Below, one piece after another: positions 1 through 6,807 of a DNA stretch of 18,824 bases. The DNA comes from JBQTJJ01 sp052387235 (GTDB lineage: Bacteria; Actinomycetota; Acidimicrobiia; Acidimicrobiales; GCA-2861595): NCBI GenBank assembly GCA_052387235.1, contig JBQTJJ010000148.1:1-18824 (forward strand), read 5' to 3'. The notes under the pieces are model-generated. The model was not told the DNA's origin. It ran no database searches and was given only the letters and a program-made list of their open reading frames with translations. A program made the position numbers and the translations under genes. Each line of letters opens with the position of its first letter. The first letter of the stretch is position 1.

Positions 1-1
1 C

Positions 2-1540
2 TCAGAGCCGGACGCCGTAGCGGGCCAGCGTCCCGGCCGCTCCCGGGAACACGGCCTCGGCCGCCGCGACCAGGTCCTTGGGCCTGGCCACCCGGTAGGC
101 GTTGCGGGCCGCGTAGATGCGCAGGGCGCAGTCCACCAGGTCGGCGTCGCCGAGGGCGGCGAGGGCCTGGGCGCCCTGCACGTAGACGCTCCTGTAGTAG
201 ATGGACTGGCGGGACTCCCAGAACGTCATGGGCTCGCCCACCTTCCCCTGCCCGCCGGTGGGGATCGAGGTGGACCGCATGCTGGCGAGGGTGCCCTCGA
301 AGCGTCCCTCGGCGTACGTGGCCAGACCCTCGTCCATCCACGGATCGCGGCCCTGGTTGTTCACCACCATGGCGTAGAACCACATGTGGGCGACCTCGTG
401 GGACGTGGTGCGCCCGCTCGTGCCGGGTCCCTGCAGGACGTGCATCGGGTACTCGATGCCCCCGCTGAGGGTGGGCGTCACCGCCAGGGTGTAGGTGGGC
501 CAGGGGTAGGGCCCGAAGCGGCGGGAGAAGTCCTCGAGCGCCTTCACGATGCGGCTCAGGTAGACGCCGGGCGAGTCGCCGAGGCCGGCGTGGACGCCCA
601 CCGTGACCTGCACGGGGCCGGGGGCGTTGGCCGTCCCCGACGCCAGGGCGAAGTGGCCCACCGACATGGCGAAGTCGGTCACCGCGGTGGCCGTCCACCG
701 GCCGGTGCCGTCGTTCGTGCCGGTGGCCAGCACGTCGAACCCGGGAGGCACCGTGACCGTGGCCGTGAAGTCGGCGGTCGGGGTCATCGAGGCCTCGGCG
801 AAGCCGGACGACGCCGGCTGCTCGGCCCACCCGATCCCGGGCTCCCACGCCAGCAGCGGGAAGAAGGAGCCGAGGCGGATGGCGTCGCCGGTCCGCGAGA
901 TGCGGTCCGACACCGTGCCGGGCAGGGTGAGCCGCCAGGGCACCGATACGTCGACCGTCTGGCCCGGGGCCAGGGTGCCGCCCGGCCGGGCCACGAGCGT
1001 GGTGGCGTTCTCCGTCACCGCGTCCACGGCCCGCCCGCCCACGAACACGCCGCCCACGTCGAGACGGGCGCCGGCGGCGGCGGTGCGGGGGGCGTTGGCC
1101 CACAGCCGGAACACCAGCTTGTCGGTGGGCAGGTCGGGGGTGAACCGCACCGACACGTCGCCCTCCACCACGTTGTCGGCCGGCTTCACGTCGATGCGCA
1201 GCGTGTAGCGGGACCGGTCGTCCCTCGGCGCCGGGCGGGCCGGCACGGCCGGGCACGAGGGGGCGGCGGCCGGCGCCGCCGTGGGGGCGGTGGAGGCCGG
1301 AGCCCGAGCGGTCGTCGCCGGCGCCGTCGAGGGTGGCGCGGTGGTGGGCGGTGGAGCGGTGGTGGTGGCCGTCGTCGTGACCGTCGTGGACGTCGACGAG
1401 GTCGACGGGCGGGTGGCCGGGGCCGAGGTGCCTGCGTCCTCGCCGCCGGCGCAGGATCCGGCGGCGAGCAGGGCGGCGAGCAGGACGACCCGGTGGCGGC
1501 GCACCGGCCCATGGTCCCAGTCCCCGCCGGTCCTGTGCAC
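2..1540 (-). CDS. M1-family (gluzincin) metallopeptidase, secreted lipoprotein
   Basis: Probably a zinc aminopeptidase-like enzyme anchored outside the membrane. The zinc motif HEVAH is at residues 381-385, and the third ligand Glu lies after exactly 18 residues (E404, in WMDEGLATY), which is the M1 spacing HExxH-x18-E. GGIEYP at about 360-365 takes the place of the GxMEN substrate motif; GG-x-EYP is a form I associate with bacterial M1-like proteins. The N-terminus has a basic stretch (RRHR), a hydrophobic core and a lipobox-like AGSC, followed by a Thr/Pro/Ala-rich linker to about residue 100. The GTG start at 1540 leaves a 12-residue acidic extension before the signal peptide; an in-frame GTG at 1504 would give a more normal lipoprotein start. 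The stop codon lies inside the window. The substrate cannot be told from sequence. Confidence 0.85.
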   Translation of the reverse strand: MHRTGGDWDHGPVRRHRVVLLAALLAAGSCAGGEDAGTSAPATRPSTSSTSTTVTTTATTTAPPPTTAPPSTAPATTARAPASTAPTAAPAAAPSCPAVPARPAPRDDRSRYTLRIDVKPADNVVEGDVSVRFTPDLPTDKLVFRLWANAPRTAAAGARLDVGGVFVGGRAVDAVTENATTLVARPGGTLAPGQTVDVSVPWRLTLPGTVSDRISRTGDAIRLGSFFPLLAWEPGIGWAEQPASSGFAEASMTPTADFTATVTVPPGFDVLATGTNDGTGRWTATAVTDFAMSVGHFALASGTANAPGPVQVTVGVHAGLGDSPGVYLSRIVKALEDFSRRFGPYPWPTYTLAVTPTLSGGIEYPMHVLQGPGTSGRTTSHEVAHMWFYAMVVNNQGRDPWMDEGLATYAEGRFEGTLASMRSTSIPTGGQGKVGEPMTFWESRQSIYYRSVYVQGAQALAALGDADLVDCALRIYAARNAYRVARPKDLVAAAEAVFPGAAGTLARYGVRL

Positions 1541-1602
1541 GTCTGCATCCGGCCCGCAGCTGCACCCGTGCCCGGAGCGGCCGGGCCGGCGCCGGCGCGC
1601 CG

Positions 1603-1608
1603 TAGCCT
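1603..1608 (+). promoter_or_regulatory. -10 box for a leaderless transcript
   Basis: TAGCCT fits the actinobacterial -10 pattern TAnnnT. It ends 6 nt before the GTG at 1615, so transcription would begin at the start codon itself. No Shine-Dalgarno sequence precedes that GTG and no clear -35 is visible. Predicted from spacing only. Confidence 0.5.
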
Positions 1609-1614
1609 CTGGCC

Positions 1615-2094
1615 GTGCCCTCCCCGAGGCTGACGCCGACGTGCGTGTGGCGGATCTCCGACGAGCTGGTCGTGGCGCTGGACCAGCGCTTCGGCGAGCC
1701 GGTGGACGCCTACGTCAACGGGTCCCAGGTCTGGATCCGCGACGACGGGCCCGGCGGCCTGGCGGTGGAATGGCGCCTCCACCCCGTGTCCGGCTTCCGC
1801 CGGCCGGACGGCGTCGGCACCTACGAGCTGTTCGGCGAGGTGGCCCTGGCCCTGGCCCGGGGCCTGCCCGCGCCGGCCGGCGCGGCCGAGCTCTGGGACG
1901 GCCTGGAGGCGTTCCCGGCCTACGGCGACGAGACCGAGCCGGCACTGCTCCGGGCGTCGGCGGCGGACGCACTGGGCCTGGCGCCGGACGCGGCCGGGCT
2001 GGCCGACCACCGCTCGATCGGCGACGAATGGGAACGGACCGGCGGGCGGGTGTCGGTGGTCGAGGCCCTGCTGGAGCAGCTGGGCTCAGGGTGA
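1615..2094 (+). CDS. Conserved-looking hypothetical protein, 159 aa
   Basis: I do not recognise a family. The protein is soluble and acidic, with no signal peptide or membrane segment. An opening helix-like part (RISDELVVALDQRFG) leads to short beta-like pieces (YVNGSQVWIRDD, LAVEWRLHP), and the C-terminal half is Ala/Asp/Glu-rich and probably helical. The coding call rests on normal protein composition in this frame, a GTG start placed exactly 6 nt after a TAGCCT -10 box, and a fit between neighbours: divergent from the metallopeptidase by 74 nt, and overlapping the convergent Nudix gene by 9 nt at the 3' end. The lack of a ribosome-binding site agrees with leaderless translation. Function unknown. 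Confidence 0.7.
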   Translation: MPSPRLTPTCVWRISDELVVALDQRFGEPVDAYVNGSQVWIRDDGPGGLAVEWRLHPVSGFRRPDGVGTYELFGEVALALARGLPAPAGAAELWDGLEAFPAYGDETEPALLRASAADALGLAPDAAGLADHRSIGDEWERTGGRVSVVEALLEQLGSG

Positions 2095-2778
2095 CGCCGG
2101 GGGCGGGACCGCCGGCGGGCGGGGCGGGTCGAAGAGCACGTCGACGTCCTCGCCCCGGATGGCGGCGAAGGCGGCCCGGCCCCATCGCTCCACCCCGGCC
2201 AGGGGCGACGGCAGGGCGTCCTCGGCGAACCACCCCACGTCGAGGCACTCCAGGGGGTGGGGGCGCAGCACCCCGCCCAGGGCCCGGCAGTGGAACACCA
2301 GCGAGTAGAGCGGTATGCGGGTGAACCCGAGGCGCAGGCCGTCCAGGATGGCGAGCACCCGGACCGGCTCGATGTCGATGCCGGTCTCCTCCCGCACCTC
2401 CTTCACCGCCCCCTCCGATGCCGAGTAGCCCACGTCGGCCCAGCCCGTGGGGTACAGCCAGATGCCCGAGTCGGCCCGGCGCACCAGCAGGATCTCGCCC
2501 CGGTCGTTCCCCACCACCGCACCCACCGCCACCTTGGGGGTGACGTAGCCGCTCACGCCCTCCCCCACCGCCTTCATCCACTCCGCCATCAGCTCGTCGG
2601 CGGCCAGCGGGTGGCCGGCGGCGGCCCGCATGTCGGCCGCGACCTTCAGCACCTCCTCGAACCGCTCCCGCTCGTAGAGGTTGTCGGTGAAGCCGAGGGC
2701 GGTGCGGGCCACGGCCGACAGGGCCTCGCTCCACCGCACCAGGTGGGCCGAGGACACCGGTGCGGCTTCGCCATCCAC
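2086..2778 (-). CDS. Nudix hydrolase with N-terminal helical domain
   Basis: A pyrophosphohydrolase acting on a nucleoside diphosphate linked to another group; the substrate is not known. Residues 1-75 form a helical N-terminal part resembling the Nudix_hydro_N domain, and the Nudix fold follows from about 85. The Nudix box begins at G112: TGWADVGYSASEG, then AVKEVREETGI. Against G-x5-E-x7-REUxEExGU, the first Glu is Tyr and the Arg of RE is Lys, while the metal-binding EE pair is kept. From memory this GWxDVGY form occurs in the ADP-ribose/CDP-choline pyrophosphatase-like branch with this N-terminal domain, so it is probably a family variant, not damage. The GTG start is preceded by a -10 box at the leaderless spacing and lies 36 nt after the glnD stop, so it may be transcribed on its own. 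The 3' end overlaps the convergent 159-aa gene. Confidence 0.88.
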   Translation of the reverse strand: MDGEAAPVSSAHLVRWSEALSAVARTALGFTDNLYERERFEEVLKVAADMRAAAGHPLAADELMAEWMKAVGEGVSGYVTPKVAVGAVVGNDRGEILLVRRADSGIWLYPTGWADVGYSASEGAVKEVREETGIDIEPVRVLAILDGLRLGFTRIPLYSLVFHCRALGGVLRPHPLECLDVGWFAEDALPSPLAGVERWGRAAFAAIRGEDVDVLFDPPRPPAVPPPASP

Positions 2779-2784
2779 GAGGGG

Positions 2785-2790
2785 AGGCTA
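2785..2790 (-). promoter_or_regulatory. -10 box for a leaderless Nudix transcript
   Basis: Read on the minus strand this is TAGCCT, followed by CCCCTC and then the GTG start at 2778. It is the same hexamer and the same 6-nt gap as the box at 1603-1608. No Shine-Dalgarno sequence is present. The Nudix gene could therefore be expressed apart from the amt-gln operon that ends just upstream. Confidence 0.5.
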
Positions 2791-2814
2791 ACGCCGCGAC
2801 GAGGGCGCCGGCGC

Positions 2815-5076
2815 TCAGACCAGGCGGGCCAGCTCTGCCAGCACGGCCTGCTCCACCTGCCACCGGCGGGCGCTGTCGGTGAGCGTGGATCCGCCGGCGT
2901 CGGTGACGTAGAAGGCGTCGACCACCTCGTGGCCGAGGGTGGAGACCTTGGCGGTTCGCACGTCGAGCTGGCAGTCGGCCAATGCCCGCGTGATGCGGTA
3001 GAGGACGCCGACGGCGTCGGGGGCCCGGACCTCGACGACGGTGGCCGAGGGCGACGCCTCGTCGTCGAAGAGCACCCGGGGCTCGGCCGGGCGGGCGGCG
3101 GCCGCCCGCCGGCGGTCGGCGTAGGCCCGGGCCCGGTCGGCCAGCCGGGCCTCCACCGAGACCAGCCCGGAGACGGCCCGCTCGATGTCGGTCGAGATCC
3201 GGGCCCAGTCGGGAGCGCGGTCGAAGGCGGGCTCGACCTCGAAGACCTCGACCGCCATGCCGTCCTCGCTCGCCGCCACCGCCGAGCGCACGTCGAGCCC
3301 GTGCACGGCCAGCGTCCCCGCCACCCGGCAGAACAATCCGGGCCGGTCCGGCCCGATCACGGTGACGGTGCGCCCCTCGGCCTCCACGGCCAGGCGACCC
3401 TCGGCCATGCGGGCCCGGTGGGCCGGCGTGGGGACGGCCGGCGCCGGGGACGGGCGGTGGCCCTCGAGGCGGCGCGCGGTGCGGGCCAGGAGGTCCTCCA
3501 CCAGCCCCGCCTTCCACGGCCCCCACGCCGACGGGCCGGTGGCCAGGCTGTCGGCCTCGGTGAGCGCCGCCAGCAGCTCCAGCGTGTCCCGGTCGCCCAC
3601 CGCCGCGGCCACCGCCTCCACCGTGGCCGGCTCGTCGAGGTCCCGCCGGGTGGCCACGTCGGGAAGGAGCAGGTGGTAGCGCACCATGCGCACCAGCACG
3701 TCGGTGTCGGCGGGGTCGAACCCCAGCCTCGGCGCCATCCTGGCCACCACGGCCATGCCGGCCTCGGTGTGGTCCCCGGGGAAGCCCTTGCCGATGTCGT
3801 GGAGCAGGGCCCCGACCAGGAGGAGGTCGGGCCGGGCCACCCGGCGGGTGAGGGCGGCGGCGTTGGCCGCCGACTCCAGCAGGTGCCGGTCGACGGTGAA
3901 GCGGTGGTAGGCGTTGCGCTGAGGCTTGCCCCGCACCGCCTCCCATTCGGGCAGGAGGCGCACGAGCAGGCCCCGCTGGTCGAGCGCCTCGAGGACGGGG
4001 ATGGCGGCGTGGCCGGTGCCGAGCAGGGACACGAGGGCGGAGCGGGCCGAGGCGGGCCACGGGTCCGGCATGGGACCGGTGCCGGCCTCCAGCCGGTCGA
4101 GGGTCGGGCGGGACAGCCAGGTGCCGGCCTCGGCCGCCGCCGCCGCCGCTCGCAGCAGGAGCGACGGGTCCCCGGCAGGGTCGGCGGTGGTGGTGAGCGC
4201 CACCTCGCCGTCGCGCAGGGCCAGCCCGGCGCCGAGGGGGCGGTCGCGCCCGGTGGTGCGGCCCCGGGGACCGGCCTGGGCCGACGCCACCCGCCGCCAC
4301 GCGTCGTCCCCGGCCAGGGCGATGGTGCGGGCCGCGGCCGACACCGCCGCCATCAGCTGGTCGGCGTCGGCGTGGCCGAGGGCGGCGGCCACGCCGTCCT
4401 GCTCCTGGAGGAGGAGGCGGTCGAGGGTCCTGCCGGCCCGGCGGTGCAGCTCCACCCGGACCTCCAGCAGGGTGGCTGCGGCGGCCGCCACCGCCGGCCC
4501 GCCGGCGTGGACCACCGGCGTGGCGAGGGCGGCCGCCTGCAGGGCGTTCACGTCGCGCAGGCCGCCCCGCCCCTCCTTCAGCTCGGGCTCGAGGAGGAAC
4601 GCCACCTCGCCGAACTGGCCGTGGCGGGCCGTCACCGACTGGGACAGCGCCGGCAGCCACCTCTTCGACGCCTTCCTCCACTGGACCCGGGCCCGCTCGG
4701 CCAGGTCGGCGGCCAGCTCTGCGTCGCCCGCCACCCACCGGGCGTCGAGCAGGCCGAGCGCCGCCCTGAGGTCGCACGAGGCCACGGCCAGCGCCTCCTT
4801 CACGGTGCGGACGCTGTGGTCGAGCCCGACCCCCGCGTCCCACACCGGGTACCAGATGCGCTCCGCCACCTCCTTCACCCGGCCGCCGGTGGAGCCCCCC
4901 TTGTGTACGAGGACCACGTCGAGGTCGCTGGCCGGGCACAGCTCCCGCCGGCCGTAGCCGCCGACGGCGACCAGGGCCATCCCGTCGGCGTCGCCCAGCA
5001 GCCCGGCCAGCCAGCGGTCGGCGGCATCGGAGTGGGCGCGGCAGAAGGCGAGCCCGCGGGGCCCGCCGTCGGCCAG
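2815..5076 (-). CDS. glnD: GlnD: PII (de)uridylyl/adenylyl-transferase
   Basis: Modifies and de-modifies PII in response to nitrogen status; in actinobacteria the group added is AMP at the T-loop tyrosine. Numbering from CTG 5076, domains run: nucleotidyltransferase (GGYGRREL at 39-46, SDLD at 50-53), the helical PII-transferase region, an HD hydrolase domain (LLHDIGKG, HD at 426-427), then two ACT domains (about 568-640 and 675-750) that sense glutamine. All key motifs look intact. The first ordinary start codon is ATG 4980, only six residues before the GG motif. The frame stays open and protein-like upstream (LLADGGPRGLAF, RAHSDAADRWLAGLL), resembling the helical N-terminus of other GlnD proteins. 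Between an in-frame TGA at 5149-5151 and 4980 there is no ATG, GTG or TTG, so CTG 5076, 13 nt after the glnB stop, is my best guess. The start is uncertain; the identity is not. Confidence 0.93.
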   Translation of the reverse strand: MADGGPRGLAFCRAHSDAADRWLAGLLGDADGMALVAVGGYGRRELCPASDLDVVLVHKGGSTGGRVKEVAERIWYPVWDAGVGLDHSVRTVKEALAVASCDLRAALGLLDARWVAGDAELAADLAERARVQWRKASKRWLPALSQSVTARHGQFGEVAFLLEPELKEGRGGLRDVNALQAAALATPVVHAGGPAVAAAAATLLEVRVELHRRAGRTLDRLLLQEQDGVAAALGHADADQLMAAVSAAARTIALAGDDAWRRVASAQAGPRGRTTGRDRPLGAGLALRDGEVALTTTADPAGDPSLLLRAAAAAAEAGTWLSRPTLDRLEAGTGPMPDPWPASARSALVSLLGTGHAAIPVLEALDQRGLLVRLLPEWEAVRGKPQRNAYHRFTVDRHLLESAANAAALTRRVARPDLLLVGALLHDIGKGFPGDHTEAGMAVVARMAPRLGFDPADTDVLVRMVRYHLLLPDVATRRDLDEPATVEAVAAAVGDRDTLELLAALTEADSLATGPSAWGPWKAGLVEDLLARTARRLEGHRPSPAPAVPTPAHRARMAEGRLAVEAEGRTVTVIGPDRPGLFCRVAGTLAVHGLDVRSAVAASEDGMAVEVFEVEPAFDRAPDWARISTDIERAVSGLVSVEARLADRARAYADRRRAAAARPAEPRVLFDDEASPSATVVEVRAPDAVGVLYRITRALADCQLDVRTAKVSTLGHEVVDAFYVTDAGGSTLTDSARRWQVEQAVLAELARLV

Positions 5077-5089
5077 GAGCGCGGTCCGC

Positions 5090-5428
5090 TCAGAGCGCGT
5101 CGGGTCCCATCTCCCCGGTGCGGATGCGCACGACCGTCTCGACAGCCGTCACCCACACCTTCCCGTCTCCGATCTTGTCGGTGCGGGCGGCAGCCACGAC
5201 CGCGTCCACGACACGGGCCACGTCGGCGTCGTCGGCGAGGACCTCGACTCGCACCTTGGGCACGAAGTCCACCGTGTATTCGGCGCCCCGGTACACCTCG
5301 GTGTGACCCCGCTGGCGCCCGAAGCCCTGCACCTCCGACACGGTCATGCCCTGGACGTCGAGGGCCTTCAGAGCGTCCTTCACGTCGTCCAGCCTGAACG
5401 GCTTCACGATCGCGGTCACGAGCTTCAT
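5090..5428 (-). CDS. glnB: Nitrogen regulatory protein PII (GlnB/GlnK)
   Basis: A trimeric signal protein that binds ATP/ADP and 2-oxoglutarate and typically blocks the ammonium channel when nitrogen is plentiful. It is 112 aa, the normal family length. The T-loop runs through GHTEVYRGAEYTVDF, with Y46 and the modification site Y51 both present. The C-terminal PII signature is seen in TDKIGDGKVWVTAVE. The start ATG shares one base with the amtB stop (TGATG), and GGGGAGG lies 8 nt upstream inside amtB, so the two genes are translationally coupled. glnD follows directly. Placement next to amtB suggests GlnK-type duty; the symbols glnB and glnK are used interchangeably for this gene in actinobacteria. 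Confidence 0.96.
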   Translation of the reverse strand: MKLVTAIVKPFRLDDVKDALKALDVQGMTVSEVQGFGRQRGHTEVYRGAEYTVDFVPKVRVEVLADDADVARVVDAVVAAARTDKIGDGKVWVTAVETVVRIRTGEMGPDAL

Positions 5429-6714
5429 CAGCCGATCCTCCCCATGGAACCGAAGTCACCGAGGTTGTAGCCGGTTTCGGCGTGCTGGGTGGTGTCGAGC
5501 CCCACGCTCTCCTCGTCGGGCGTGACCCGCAGGCCCACCGCCGCGTCCACGACCTTGGCCAGCCCGTAGGAGACGAGGCCGGAGAAGACGATGGTGGCGC
5601 CCACCGCCACCAGCTGGTCCATGAGGAGCCCGCCGCCGCCGCCGAAGAACACGCCGTCGAAGCCGAGGGAGTTGACCTTGGTGTCGGCGAAGAACCCGAG
5701 CAGCAACGAGCCGATGACCCCGCCCACCAGGTGGACGCCCACCACGTCGAGCGAGTCGTCGTAGCCGAACTTGAACTTGAGCTGGATGGCCAGCAGGCAC
5801 ACCACGCCGGCCGTGAAGCCGATCACCAGGGGAGCCATGCCGCCCACGAAGCCGGCGCACGGGGTGATGGCGACCAGGCCGGCCACGGCACCGGAGGCGG
5901 CCCCGAGGGTGGTGGCCTTGCCTTCCTTGAGGCGCTCGGCGAAGAGCCACCCCAGCATGCCGGCGGCGGCGGCCAGGTGGGTGTTCACGAGGGCCTGGCC
6001 CGCCAGGTTCCCGGCCGACAGGGCCGAGCCGGCGTTGAAGCCGAACCACCCGAACCACAAGATGCCGGTGCCGAGGAGGGTGAGCGGGAGGGAGTGGGGC
6101 GGCATGGCCTCCCGGGGCCAGCCCCGCCGTTTGCCGATCACCAGCACCACGGCCAGGGCCGCGATGCCGGCGTTGATGTGCACCACGGTGCCGCCGGCGA
6201 AGTCGAGGGCCCCCCGCTGGAACAGCCAGCCGGTGGGGCTGAAGACCCAGTGCGCCACCGGGGCGTAGACGAACACCAGCCACAGGCCGAGGAACAGGGC
6301 CCAGCCCGCGAACTTCACCCGGTCGGCGATGGCGCCGGTGATCAGGGCCGGCGTGATGACGGCGAACATCATCTGGTAGGCGCAGAACACGATGGGAGGG
6401 ATGGTGAGCGCCAGGTCGACGTCGCCCACCTTCACGTAGCCGGGCAGGGTGAGGGCGGCGTCGCCGATGTCCTTCAGGCCGGCGAAGTCGAAGTTGCCGA
6501 TCCACTTCCCACCGTCGCCGAAGGCCAGGCTGAACCCCACCAGGGCCCAGAGCACGCTCACGAGGCCCATGGAGAAGAAGTTCTGCATGAGCATGCCGAG
6601 GACGTTCTTGGACCGGACCATGCCCCCGTAGAAGAAGGCCAGGCCCGGCGTCATGAACAGGACCAGGGCCGCCGAGGTGAGTACCCAGGCGGTGTTGCCG
6701 CTGTCGAACTCCAT
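5428..6714 (-). CDS. amtB: Ammonium transporter AmtB
   Basis: An inner-membrane channel of the Amt/Rh family, 428 aa with about eleven hydrophobic segments. The pore twin histidines are H179 (in GGTVVHINAG) and H328 (in DVVGVHLVGG). The aromatic gate (FCAYQMMFAVITP; WFGFNAGSAL) and the external binding-site Asp/Trp regions (DFAGG, SPTGWLF) are present. The first segment starts near residue 9 and no cleavable signal peptide is obvious. The ATG at 6714 is chosen because GGAGG lies 6 nt before it and the family's N-terminus (WVLTSAALVLFMTPGLAFFYGG) begins right after; the open frame upstream is only a shadow of the flavoprotein gene. It is first gene of amtB-glnB-glnD, with a GlnR-like double operator just upstream. 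Confidence 0.96.
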   Translation of the reverse strand: MEFDSGNTAWVLTSAALVLFMTPGLAFFYGGMVRSKNVLGMLMQNFFSMGLVSVLWALVGFSLAFGDGGKWIGNFDFAGLKDIGDAALTLPGYVKVGDVDLALTIPPIVFCAYQMMFAVITPALITGAIADRVKFAGWALFLGLWLVFVYAPVAHWVFSPTGWLFQRGALDFAGGTVVHINAGIAALAVVLVIGKRRGWPREAMPPHSLPLTLLGTGILWFGWFGFNAGSALSAGNLAGQALVNTHLAAAAGMLGWLFAERLKEGKATTLGAASGAVAGLVAITPCAGFVGGMAPLVIGFTAGVVCLLAIQLKFKFGYDDSLDVVGVHLVGGVIGSLLLGFFADTKVNSLGFDGVFFGGGGGLLMDQLVAVGATIVFSGLVSYGLAKVVDAAVGLRVTPDEESVGLDTTQHAETGYNLGDFGSMGRIG

Positions 6715-6730
6715 CCGGTTCCTCCCCCTT

Positions 6731-6747
6731 GCCCCGCTGATCGGGGC
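6731..6747 (-). promoter_or_regulatory. Leader hairpin before amtB
   Basis: Perfect 6-bp inverted repeat GCCCCG / CGGGGC with a 5-nt loop, located between the GlnR-like site and the amtB ribosome-binding site (GGGGGAGG at about 6721-6728). It may shape or insulate the leader RNA. There is no U-tract, so a terminator is unlikely. Function is not shown. Confidence 0.3.
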
Positions 6748-6769
6748 GAGTGAAGCATTGCGAAAGGTT

Positions 6770-6807
6770 GTTTCCCCCCAGTGGCCTCCTTGTTTCCGAC
6801 GTGTTAA
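6770..6807 (-). promoter_or_regulatory. Putative GlnR double operator of the amtB operon
   Basis: On the minus strand the site reads TTAAC-N6-GAAAC-N6-GCCAC-N6-GAAAC. The known GlnR pattern of streptomycetes and mycobacteria is gTnAC-n6-GaAAC, often twice with 6-nt spacing. Both GAAAC halves are perfect, TTAAC matches the core TnAC, and only GCCAC departs at one core base. All three spacers are exactly 6 nt. It lies 55 nt upstream of the amtB start and overlaps the last bases of the flavoprotein gene. This predicts activation of amtB-glnB-glnD under nitrogen limitation. I could not identify a convincing -10 box downstream. Confidence 0.7.

Noticed and set aside
1281..1440. Repetitive GTGGTGG/GTCGTC tract
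   Set aside because: It encodes the Thr/Pro/Ala linker of the metallopeptidase; ordinary low-complexity coding, not a DNA repeat element.
1715..4939. Very long open frame on the minus strand (over 1000 codons)
   Set aside because: It is full of Arg/Gly/Pro runs and crosses the glnD and Nudix genes in another frame; a typical GC-rich shadow.
2257..5397. Long open frame on the plus strand opposite glnD and glnB
   Set aside because: Composition is low-complexity (Gly, Arg, His, Gln) with no motif; it is antisense to well-identified genes.
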